From Mugil cephalus (lineage: Eukaryota; Chordata; Actinopteri; Mugiliformes; Mugilidae): a DNA stretch of 64,000 bases. Location of the stretch: the NCBI RefSeq assembly GCF_022458985.1, contig NC_061789.1, positions 11,686,175 to 11,750,174 on the forward strand, read 5' to 3'. A model generated the notes under the pieces. That model saw nothing but the letters and a program-made list of their open reading frames with translations. It made no database searches and was not told the DNA's origin. The position numbers were made by a program, and so were the translations under genes. Shown here piece after piece: positions 44,141 to 54,730 of this stretch; position 1 is the stretch's first letter, and each line of letters opens with the position of its first letter.

Positions 44141-44464
44141 CTTCGTGTGATGTATTCAGATTAGATAATAAGTCCTACAACGACTCCTTCCGGCCAAACA
44201 CTAAACTACACATATTAAAAGTATCTGCACTCCTTGCGCAACTTTACATAGAAAGGTCTCAAAACCAGACAAAGACAACTAGTTTAAATATTAAGACTAA
44301 TAAACTTTTATATTTGTTAATTCAAGAAAACTAATCATTTGCACATATCAGTGTGGTGTTATAGTAAGCGAGGCCTTGTTTTCAGCGTCTGGTCCACTGT
44401 TGCAGAAATTCAGCAACTAAACGAAACAGCTGATCAGTGGTTTACTGTTGCTGGGAAGCATTTT

Positions 44465-44600
44465 AGCCTATCCCAGCTGTCATCAGGTGAAAGGTGGGGT
44501 ACGCCTTGAACACGTTGCCAGTCTATTGCAGGGCTAACACAGAGAAACAGACAGAGACATACAACCATTTACACTCAAACCTACGGCCACTTTAGAATCC
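44465..44600. repeat. Common fish dispersed repeat fragment
   Basis: cccagctgtcatcaggtgaa, ggtggggtacgcc, cagtctattgcagggctaac and acactcaaacctacggcca follow, in order, a very abundant teleost repeat as I remember it. The fragment ends at about 44600 with its usual continuation missing. It lies between mbtd1 and the keratin-like gene. Confidence 0.45.
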
Positions 44601-45110
44601 CTGTGAAACATGATGGATTCATTTCGAATCTGATTACAGGGGGGAAAAAAACATCTGTCACTCTCCCTGAAATACAATCACTGCTGACCTTTAAGGATTT
44701 GTCTTCACAAGCTTTACATTTCCAGATTCTGGCTGATGGTTTGGCCCTCCGGTTACAGGAGTCGGTGATCCAGAACAGACAGAGCAAGTGAAAACCTGCA
44801 GTCTTTTGGATTTAATGTGATGTGAGCTTAACACTAAAACATTCTCCGAGGCAGGGCTGCCATCCTGCTGGAACCTGTTGTTAATATTGCCATTTAAAGG
44901 GCAAATCAGATTATATTTGAGCTCCATCAAGTCCTGACACACCTGTGAAAAAAAAAAAAAAACACCCTGAGGGCTCATGTAGAACAGGGAGTTTAGATAG
45001 AAGCTGGAGGATGAGGTCAGCAAGACCTGCTGAAGAAGAAGAAGAATACAGAATAAACCAAAGTGTTAGAGGAGCTGTGCAGCTGGAGCAGATCATTTGA
45101 AAACACAAAT

Positions 45111-45125
45111 ATGAGTGAGGGATGA
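45111..45125 (+). other. Upstream mini-ORF overlapping the keratin-like start codon
   Basis: An ATG at 45111 opens a four-codon frame (Met-Ser-Glu-Gly-stop) whose TGA overlaps the main ATG at 45122 as ATGA. If the transcript starts upstream of 45111, ribosomes would meet this uORF first and could reinitiate at the overlapping start. The transcript start is unknown. Confidence 0.5.
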
Positions 45126-48100
45126 CTCCATGGCAGGTTCTTCGTGCGAGCAGAGCGTCCCAGGCCGCTCTGGGTTACCGTGTTCATCATGGAGCCGGAG
45201 TTTTGATGCATTACAGCGCTGCTCCTGCCGGACCTGCAGCCCCAGACAGCATCAGGAGCTTCTGTTTGTCTGGAGAGAAACGTTCACTGCAGCAGCTCAA
45301 CGGGAGGCTGGCTGCATACCTGCACCAGGTACGACATGCACAAGGCAAAAACACAATATCAGTGTCCAGAAGGATGCTGCAACTATCCATGAAGAAAAAG
45401 AAAAAAGAAATTTAATGGCTACAACATAGAAACACAACTATTCTCAATGAAGTTTTACAATACAGTACAGTAACAACAGAACATACCGAATGTTAGATAG
45501 CTTCATGATCTTTTGTATTAATAATTTTTGATTTATAATTCACATATAACGACGATGAAAGTGTTGCATTTTTAGCATGAACTTAACTTTTTGCATCTGT
45601 ACTCGGTTTCATAGTCTTTGACCCATGAGGTGGAAATACACAGAAAAAAGCATCAGTTTTATGATTTCAAAAACAGAAGTGAGTTTGAATTATTAAACAA
45701 AGAAATAACATAACCGCATTCAGAAAGTAAGTTTTATATAGAGATGGAGAGCAACAGAATTTTAAAGTAACATATTACTTTTACCACTGGATGACATGAA
45801 AGTGAGATTTACAAGTTAAGAGTGACAGATGCCTTAGTCGAGTTCTGCAAAATACTGTGCACGGTTTCATGTGAACTATTCTTTTCTTGTCTTCGTGTGT
45901 TCTAATTATCATTCTTTGATGCCTGAGATTACAAAAATTTCAACCTGATGAAAGCAGAGGCACGTCAAAATACAAAAATTAAACTAGGATATACAATGTG
46001 ACAGTTAATTATTGTTTAAACAGCTAAAAACAACATCACAGCCCGAGAACCAGGCATGTTTAATGATTCCAAAATAAAAGTGAGGAATAATTTCTAGTTA
46101 AGGAAAAAACATTTCTCACTGGAGTTGCGCTTGGACTTCTCCCAGCGGCAGAGCAAATGGAGAACTGAACTAAGCTTAAGCAAACATAAAACGCCTACTT
46201 TCTCTATGAAGTTTTGTATTGAGGACTGCATTTGTTTTATTACTTCAAACTGTTCTGGTGCATGCAGGTCCAGATTCTGGAGGCAGACAATCAGAGGCTG
46301 GAGCAGCAGATCCAGGTGGAGCTGGACAGGAAGTGTCCCAGACAGCTGAGAGAGCTGGACAAACACCTGAGGACAGTGTCCCTGCTGCAGGACCAGGTAA
46401 GAATCAATATATATGAAACCTGAATGAGGCTCTAAAGGAGACATTCAGTCCAGGGACTTGGAGATTAGTGTTCAAGATCCCAGATTGTGGATGAATTTAA
46501 TTACTTGTGAATTTTGTTTAATCAGTTTGTCTCTTTATTTATTAACAGATCAGTGAATGTCTCTCGGCCCAGGCTGAGGTGAAGCTACAGCTGCTCGAAG
46601 AAGAACTCATCGTCTACGAACTCAACATCAAGTAGGTCCCCGCAAATCCAGCCACAGCCACACGGACACAAGTAGATTCATTCCTTGATCCTCTGCTGTG
46701 TGAGCAGGTGTGAAAAGGAGCGTGAGCGGTGTGGTGATCTGGAGGCGGAGCTCAGAGACTTGAGGCTGATCGGGGAGGAGCTGAATGTCTGCACGTTGCC
46801 GGAGCTCCAGAGTCTGTTAAATGAGCTAACACGACAGAAGGTGGAGCTGCAGATACAACACCAGCAGGTAAAACAATGACACGCACCCAGAATGTTTCAA
46901 TGAACATACATGATGTTTCCCATGTACTTGTCCAGGAAATGCAGGTACTCCAGGTTCAGGTGTCAGGGGGGGTCACTGTGGAAATGCAGACTGCTGAGTC
47001 ATCAGATCTGGTCAAAGAGTTGGGTCACCTGCGACAGACGAGTGTGACACTGATCGACATGAACCAGAATGAATCCAGGTTCAACTCTCGGGTACAAATA
47101 TTTGCTGCATGCTTTTATTTTGAAATAAAGAAAACACGAGTGGGAAAAGTGTGTTTTTGTCGTATGAAACAACATTTAATCAGATCTGCTGTGTTCAGGT
47201 GATGGCCTATAACCCTCTAGTGGGATCGAGGGTCGACCAGGCCGAGCTGGAGGAGCTGAGGAGAACAGCCACCAGTCTGACAGAGGAGCTGAAACAACTG
47301 CAGAGTCTGGTGAGAATACAATACTGATCCTGCCACTGCACTGAATTAAAGCAAATACAGTATTTATTTATTTATTTAATGTACTACTGTTCAAAAACGC
47401 AACAAGGATATGCAACCGTGCAATTCTCTGTTGGCACAGGTAGTGGAATTGGATGTCTCTGGACAGGAGAAGACTGAGACATTTGTCGTGCAGCTTGTGT
47501 TTCTGCAGCAAACAGTGGACAGTCTGTGCAGAGACCTGGACTCTGTGATGCAAGCTGCAGCCCAGCAGACTATGGATCATCAGGCCCTTCTGGACGTCAA
47601 GAGCCGGCTGGAGGCAGAGATACAAGGCTACAGAAGGCTGCTGGATGGACTGGGCCACCAGGGGTATGAGACAATGAAATCCTGTAGGGTTACTGCATTT
47701 TTAACCTTTTACTAGCACTCACCTTAACTTTGCATCTCATCAGTTCTTCTGCTGAGTGTAACGTACATAGTATTAGTACTAAACTATGATTCTTACCACT
47801 TATCGTATATATACCCATGTAATGGATTACTTGACACATAAATTAATATATTAGCCAGATATTTAAATGCTGATAGTCACATATTGTTCTTGTCTTTGTG
47901 TGTCCTAACAGAGTTTCAGATCTTGCATCTACATCTGCCTGTGCTGCAACTAGTCCTCATGTATTTAGAGCAAACATAACCTCAGACAAAGCATTCAGAG
48001 TTCAAAGTGAAAATGTTAGGACAGTGGAGGTTCAGAAAGTCTCTAGAGGTCACGTCAACACGGTTGGACAAACCCAGCTCTCGCAAACAGTGATACCAAT

Positions 48101-51100
48101 ACCATCTATTAACGCTTCAGATAATGTCCATGCTAGTAAACTGCAGAACTCTTTGATTGTAGAGGATGAAATCAGCCAAGAGTTAGAAGAAAAATCTGCT
48201 GTCAAGGTTTCAACAGTGGAGATCATCCACACTCAGTTTCCCGACAGCAAACCAGAGACTTCCAAACTAGTTAACTCACTGGACGATGAAGCAGGGACAA
48301 ACATTCAAGTCGATATTACCGAAATCACTACCTATGCAGAGCCAGAAGTAAAGCAGGGATCCCATTTTGTAAAACGTGAAATCACATGTGAACCCAGCAA
48401 GCCTTCTGCTGCAGATAAAGAGACAGGAACTGTGAATTTAGGTCAGATGGATCGCACTGAAGACTCTGTCCATGCTAAGACTGAAAATCCGGCACAGACC
48501 ATGTGTTGTGGGTTGGAGACCCCATTACAGGTGTCGGAATCTGATGTTCACAGGTCAGAAATGGTTAAGGGAGAAGTCTCTGATGTGATGAATGTAATGG
48601 ATGAATGGAATATAGAAAGACAAGAACACACAGAAGGAGTGGAAGCAGAAGTTGTCCCAAAATTGAATGAGAGTTTGGGATTGTCTTGTGCATCCAATAG
48701 CGGAGACAATCTCGTAGAAGATGCAGATATGGGGTCCAGTCTTACATCCACTAGATCTAGTTGTCCAAACAATTTCGAAAATTATGATGGTACAGAGATT
48801 TTGAAGGCAGAAGTGGCCGTAGTGGAGGTAGTCCATGAGATCAGTAAGGTAAAGGTGGACGCAACAGAGCTAGATGATCTAGCAGGTCAAGAGGCATTAA
48901 ATGGATCAGCTGATTCTGGTGTGGCTTCGAGTTTCTACACCTATGAAGACTTTGCAGGTCAAAAAGAAGCTGATGTATCGATATGTCCAACAAAGCTGGA
49001 TACACAGCTGACTGCAGAAATGTGTCAGATTCCAGTTCAGAGTCCAAATGACACAAAAATGCATCCAGACTCAAATGGCTCAGAACAACATTTGAATCCA
49101 GTTGAGGCTGTGGCACTGGTGGGTGACAAGGACATGGAAAGACAAGAAAAAATGAGAGAAGAAGAAACAGAGGGTCCTTTAGTTGTCCCAAGATTGGATG
49201 TAAGTCCATCATTGTCCAATGTGTCCCCCACTGAAACAAACGCATCAAGGGAAGATACAAGGTCAGACATTGCAAAAGCTTCATCTGGTAGCACAGACAG
49301 CACTGATGTTCTAAGGACAGAAGAAACCAAAGTGACGGTAGTCAGTGGTTTCCATACCAACATGGTGAAGGTTGACCCTACTGAGTTGGTTAAAAGGTTG
49401 GCTGGTCTAGTAATTCAAGAGGCATCAAAAATATCTAAGAGTCTAACAGATTCTGGGTTGGCTCTGAGTTCTTCTGGTCCTGAAGAATTTCTGAGTACAA
49501 AAGAAGCTAAGAGCCCATCTGAGTGTCCAGATGACCCAGAAATGTATCTTCACTCAGACACATATTTACATCCAACTGAAGATGAAGCCGCTGAAACGTT
49601 GGCTGACACGTACATAGAAAGACAAGAACAAAAGGAAGAAGAAGATATATCAGAAAGTACTTTGACTTTCCCAATAATAGATCCATGTTCACTATTGTCC
49701 GACGAGTCACACCTTGAACTAAACAAATCAATGGAAGACACAGATGCAGTGTCTGGAACTGCTTTATCTAGTTGCACAGATAGCACCGATAACCATGAGG
49801 GTCCAAATGACCCAGAAATGTGTCTCAGCCCAAATGATTCAGACACCTGTTTGAGTCCTGTCGAGCTTAAGTTGTGCCCGAGTCCAAATTGTGAAGAAGA
49901 TGAAGAAGCATGCCTGAGTCTAACTGAGGCAAACACACATGTGAGACCAGTTGAGAAATATATTCTGTCAACAAGAGAGACAGGCCAGTGGTCAACACCT
50001 AGCAGAGATCAAGCTTCGCCAGATATGGCCAAGCCTGGTGAGTACACAAAAGTAATTATTTCAGAAAGTCAAAGACACGGTTTGGGTTTAAAACTATTTG
50101 AAAGTAGTGAAGGTACCAGTGTTCAGGTAAGCAGCAGACATGGAGGCTTGAGGTGTGGGGATCCAAGTCGTCAGAGTATCATAGCAGACAAAGAGGAACA
50201 GCTCGGCTTTGAAAGCTTGTATTGGAAAAGGGACAAAGACAGAGGTAGCATTCCAGATGACAATAAGCAACAAAGGCTCGATTTTGATAATGATGTGAGA
50301 AAACAGACAAACTGTGATAGGCAAGTTGTCAATAAGTCAGGTAGCAGTGAAAAAGAGTTTAACAATTCAGCGAGCTTTGCATCATCTAACAGAGGAACTA
50401 CCTTTAGAAGTCACACTAGTAATAGTGACATTGGTATAATTAGTGGTAATGAACACAGTGCTACAGCAGATGTACAGGGCAGATTCAGGCGTGGCAGTGG
50501 AGAGTGGATGGTTTATGGGGGAAGTCTGGGACGTACAAGTACCAACTTAACCAACCCAAGAAGTGAAGAATCCCTGTCAACAGATACACTCCCTGCATCA
50601 AGCCACCCAAATACAGGAAGGTTTGGCAGTAGAGGAAGTGGGGAGTGGGTACTTTACGGTGGCAACCTGAGACGTAAGAGCAGCCTGGATGGTGGCACCA
50701 GTTTATCCAGCAAGGGGAATGAAGAAAGCCCACCAGAAGGAGGGAGATTCAGCAGGAGAGGGAGTGGAGAGTGGCTGGTTTATGGAGTTAGTCTTGGAAG
50801 TAAGAACAATCTGACTAGCAGTGACGGTTTACCCAACAGAGAAAGCAAAGAATACCAGCCAACAGCTGTGAACCTACCAACAAGCCCACCCACATCAGGA
50901 AGGTTCAGCAGTGGAGGGAGTGGGGAGTGGAAAGCTTATGGCTGGAGTACTGGACGTTCAAGTAGTGCCGGTAGTGGTGGCAGTCTTAGCTCTGGTAGTG
51001 TTGTTAGGCGCAGTAGCAGTGTTGGAAGTGGTGGTAGGTTAAGCAGTTCAGGTAGCGGCAGGAGGCTCAGCGGTTCACACGGGAGCCACAGGATTAGCAG

Positions 51101-51959
51101 CTCTGGGAGAGTCTCTAGCACTGGCAGTGGTGAATGGAAGCCCGTTTACAGCTCAGCTAGTGGAAGCAAGATCAGTGTGGGGAGTGCAGCGCGACCGAGT
51201 GGAGGGAGGACAACTAGCAGCCAACGAACTCCGAGCCCTGGCGGTAGGATAGGTGTCAGTGGGGGTAGCGGTGGATGGCTGAGCTGTTCAGCAGCAGGTG
51301 GAAAGCGAATAAGCAGCACTGGGAGCGGTTCTAGACATAGCAGCACAAGTAGCAATGAGAGAATCAGCAGCAGAAGTGGAGAAAGGATCAGCAGCTCCTC
51401 AGGGTCAGGCCGGACCAATAGCACGGGGGGGAGGGTCATCAGCAGCAGCGACCGGACAATCGGTAGCACTGGCAGTGGAGCAGGGAGCAAGAAGGAGAGA
51501 ATCAGCATCTGCAAGATGGCAGCGCTGTCGATCTCAGCAGCAGGGAGGGAGAGAAGTCAGGAGCGCCGAAAACAAGCTCAGAGATCCCAACACCAACAAG
51601 CTGCTGGTAAGAACATAGTTTACATGTTACAAAACATCCATACTCTGAGATTAACTGGACCTGTGTTTCAGCCGATACTTCTGGCAGATCTTTAACAGAG
51701 CATAATCAATTCTCCGTGAAGCAACCCTAAACCAATAAACATTGTCATCTATTTTGCATGATTTCTAGAGAAAATCTGTTAATGCAAATACAGAATACTT
51801 AGATAATATATAGATAATTACATACAATTACAGGATATACAGTAATGATTTCTCTCTTCCCTTTCAGTTTCCTCACCTCTCGTGCAGCGCTGGTTGACCA
51901 CAAGTGTTGGGGTCACGAGCGCCAACTCTCAAGGTCTTGATGACATCATGCATCTCTGA
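45122..51959 (+). CDS. Type I keratin-like intermediate filament protein with giant tail
   Basis: Predicted cytoskeletal intermediate-filament protein. Coding exons 45122-45328, 46268-46396, 46549-46631, 46708-46867, 46936-47091, 47199-47309, 47440-47663, 47912-51606 and 51868-51959 join to 1618 codons plus TGA. Residues 1-50 form a short head. The rod runs from about 52 to 352, starting SLQQLNGRLAAYLHQVQILE and ending LLDVKSRLEAEIQGYRRLLD. The block QVSGGVTVEMQTAESSDLVK aligns with the type I keratin block [16 protein letters not shown] of the neighbouring gene, and intron positions and phases match that gene. The rod is divergent and an extra intron splits coil 1A. The tail (358-1618) is unlike ordinary keratin tails: an acidic Ser/Thr/Glu part with three degenerate units, then six GSGEW-type motifs and a Ser/Gly-rich end. 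Orthology to a named gene is not recognised; synemin and filensin fit poorly. The rod assignment is firm; the role of the tail is unknown. Confidence 0.87.
48612..49983 (+). repeat. Three degenerate acidic units in the keratin-like tail
   Basis: Protein-level repeat within the large tail exon. Each unit opens with (I/M)ERQE, at residues 591, 765 and 925, so the period is 174 then 160 residues. Shared blocks follow in order: a hydrophobic-Pro-Leu-Ser segment (VVPKLNESLGLS / VVPRLDVSPSLSN / FPIIDPCSLLSD), a Ser/Thr-Asp segment ending STD, a KVDATEL / KVDPTEL segment, a DSGVASS / DSGLALS segment, and an Asp-Pro-Glu-Met-type segment (NDTKMHPDS / DDPEMYLHS / NDPEMCLSP). The third copy lacks the middle blocks. 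Judged by eye. Confidence 0.65.
50478..51281 (+). repeat. Six GSGEW-type motifs in the keratin-like tail
   Basis: The motif GRF-(2-4)-GSGEW-(2)-Y-G recurs: RRGSGEWMVYGGSLGR (Gly at residue 1218), SRGSGEWVLYGGNLRR (1265), RRGSGEWLVYGVSLGS (1307), SGGSGEWKAYGWSTGR (1359), STGSGEWKPVYSS (1428) and the decayed SGGSGGWLSCS (1475). Spacing is 47, 42, 52, 69 and 47 residues. The stretches between are Ser/Gly-rich. Conservation of Trp and Tyr against a variable Ser/Gly background suggests selection on the motif. Confidence 0.8.
51734..51739 (+). terminator. Candidate intronic poly(A) signal of the keratin-like gene
   Basis: AATAAA in the last intron. If the donor at 51607 is not used, the frame reads on to a stop at 51693-51695 and this signal follows 39 bases later. 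That would give an alternative C-terminus (about 30 residues after Ala-Ala-Gly). Confidence 0.45.
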
Positions 51960-52249
51960 TTGGCTAATTGAGCTTCATCGTGCTTTAAAGGCTGCATTCA
52001 AAATCCCTTCTAAATAGTACTATGTTACAGTAAAAAAAACAAAGATATATATATATATATAAGGAAACTTAAAAACATTGCATTCTTGGATGTATTTTAT
52101 GACCCTCTGCCTAATTCTAAATTTAAAATTTCAAACCTGGTTTAAAGAGTTGGTGTTCTTTAACATTCAGCTCTGAATGTTTTTGATTCACCTTATTTTT
52201 TCTCATATATAATAATAATAAATAATAAATTTGTTAATTTTAACCCAAA

Positions 52250-52255
52250 AATAAA
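52250..52255 (+). terminator. Candidate poly(A) signal of the keratin-like gene
   Basis: AATAAA about 290 bases after the spliced stop codon, in the context cccaaaaataaagctgg. It is the clearest signal at the distal end. Confidence 0.6.
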
Positions 52256-52646
52256 GCTGGCAAATTCCCTGAGTCTTGTTTTCTTCTTGTGGTAAACTGG
52301 GTTTCTTTTGAGTCAAACTGGGAATTAATCAAACACACTAAACGCTGCTGCTGCTGAAAAATAATGAAGCAAGTCTTTTGTTGTGGAAAAAGAATACCCA
52401 AAATAGTAACACAATTAAGTATAAATAACTCCAGTATTAACACATTACAGTATCAATAATAATATTGATAATGGGGAAAAAGGTGGTTATTTAGCAAGAT
52501 GTGACTTATTCCCTTTAAACAAATGAGGTGTAACTTCTACCGATCATCAGCAGGGTGCAGTAAAACCAGAAAAGCTTTATACGAACCAGACGCTATTTCA
52601 CCTGAGCAGGTACAGTCAGTCCAGGTGAGTGTCAATTTCAATTTGA

Positions 52647-52663
52647 CCACCAGAGGGTAGCGC
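52647..52663 (+). promoter_or_regulatory. CTCF-like motif downstream of the keratin-like gene
   Basis: CCACCAGAGGGTAGCGC matches the CTCF core at most positions. Motif evidence only. Confidence 0.4.
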
Positions 52664-52852
52664 AATCACAAAGCTCAGTTTGACCGCCACCTTCGACAAC
52701 ATCGCTCTCCCTCAAGATATTTTGTGACGGTTACTAAAAGATATAGATACTGAAGACACTGATGTATGATGACCCAAAAGTCAAACAATCACTGGTCTGT
52801 GATTCATAGCCTCTTGTCTCTTGCATATGTGCATGTGAGCGTCTCGTGCTAT

Positions 52853-52885
52853 ATGGCCAAAAGTTTGTGGACAGCTTGACGCACA
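52853..52885. mobile_element. Fragment of a fish DNA-element terminus
   Basis: tatggccaaaagtttgtgga is close to the terminal sequence of a common fish Tc1/mariner-like repeat as remembered. The inverted partner is not seen downstream, so only one end is supported. Confidence 0.35.
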
Positions 52886-53536
52886 GTCTGAACGGATTCT
52901 GGCTGCAGTCCGTGGAGCAGATGTTGTAGCAGCTGCAGGGATCAACTCTCCGAACCGCAGTCAGCGTTCCAGTTCACATGCAGCAGGATTTTAAGCAGAC
53001 CAATCACACAAAACTGGGCGTTCATTTCTTCATGGTGCTGAGTGCCTCCTAAAACAGCCCTTTTCAAATGTGAACAGCTCAGCGTTTCCAGAAGAACAAC
53101 AGAACGTATCTATTTTAAAATACCGTTCCTGGTACTTTTATAGAGAACAAACAATACAGAATGTCATGGGTGAAGTGTTATCAGTAAACAGTCACATACC
53201 TATGATTAAGTTAGATCTTTGTCTTTTGTTGCAGCAGTAAACTTGCGTGAGCTGCTTGTTTATCTGACAGATCTTAGTCTCTCTTACTATTTCTCCTCCC
53301 CTTCCTGAGCGCTCCACCAAATGACAGTTTTGTGGTGACAGGTAGGTGTGGTGTGATTGACACATGTTTGGCAGCTATCAGTAAAAGTTTGGGACGCCAA
53401 AACTGGTCGGTCCCGTCAGCGTTCTTCTTTCATCGGTTTTCACTGAGCTTAAACGCAAACACATCACAGGTAAAGTTCACCTGCTGCCTTAAAAATGTGA
53501 GGAAAGTGAACCTGAAGAAAACCAATTCAAACTTGA

Positions 53537-53562
53537 AACCCTAACCCTAACCCTAACCCTAC
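53537..53562. repeat. Interstitial telomere-like repeat (CCCTAA)n
   Basis: Four copies of the telomere unit, C-rich strand on plus, opposite in orientation to the run at 4279-4301. Confidence 0.85.
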
Positions 53563-54705
53563 TTCAAAGAGCAAAGTTATAACTAATGATCACTTCTTGT
53601 TTCAACTTTATGCTGTAAGTTAAAACTATTTATTAGGTCGCATTATCCATTAAAGAAAACTCATTTTATCTTGTCAAATGAACTCACTATTTCAACTCAG
53701 ATTTTCAAGTTAGGTGTTGAAGTAAGCTTAAGTAAACTTCAGACAGATTCACCTCACATTTCATTTTGACAAATGTGACAAAGTGAAAAACAGTCATGTT
53801 GGAGTTAAGTCCTGGTAGAGAAATGGGTCCTAAAGCCAAACCATGCTGCCAGTATTTTTGCTGGTGCTGTAATACTGTGGTTTGGAGAGCCTTGTTTCAA
53901 AGATATCACAATTTACTATGAATAGCTCTGTCTATTTCTGCGAAAAACCGCTACATTCCCCAGTATTCAAATCATATCACTCCTTCTCCTGCTGTATCAC
54001 TTTTTCCAACTCAAAACTTGACATGAATCTTGACAAAACTCAAAATCAAGATGATGAAGTACTTTAAGCTCAGAAAAAAATTGAGTTCGATATCAAAAAC
54101 TTGTCATGACTATTGGAGCTAAAGAGAAGAAAAACATTTGCATAACTCAATTTACCGTGTATTAAGGAGGAATGGGTTCACGCATCATACCCTGATTTAA
54201 TACATGTGTCTCAAAAACTGAGTCTAATTTGGAGGAAAGACGCCAGAAGTGGAGAATATTTTTGTATTTTCATGAGACCTACTGGAAAATATTCTTATTT
54301 GGGAAAAGGGTGAAAATTGAACATTTGTATGTTGGTGTGGTTTGGTGCTGAGACCAGAGAATGACCAACAAACAAATAAATGAGTCTAGTATTTGAAGAG
54401 GGCTGTTTGGCCACATAGCATGGCATCATATTAAACCTTCATATGTTTTACAATCAAATGAGACTGAATTATCTTTTACTTTAGCAGACAGGGATGAATG
54501 CAAGACGACTACATTTAAAATTTAGCATATATTTAATGGGGTTTGGTGGAAAGAGGAGTTGAGAACAAAACACTTTTCTTGTATTTTCTCATGAGCTATT
54601 GCTCCGACTTGGATGAGAATAACCTTATCAATGAAACACACGATTGTCCTTTTTTTGTTTATTATTAGGACCATTAGCTTTAGTTGAGACCAAATCTAGT
54701 CTTGC

Positions 54706-54730
54706 CACACACACACACACACACACACAC
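54706..54730. repeat. CA microsatellite
   Basis: About twelve CA units followed by an A-rich stretch. Confidence 0.9.

Noticed and set aside
45122-51959. Identity as synemin or filensin because of the long tail
   Set aside because: Those rods lack the type I keratin block QV..(V/D)VNVE-type followed by DL, and the intron phases here match a type I keratin.
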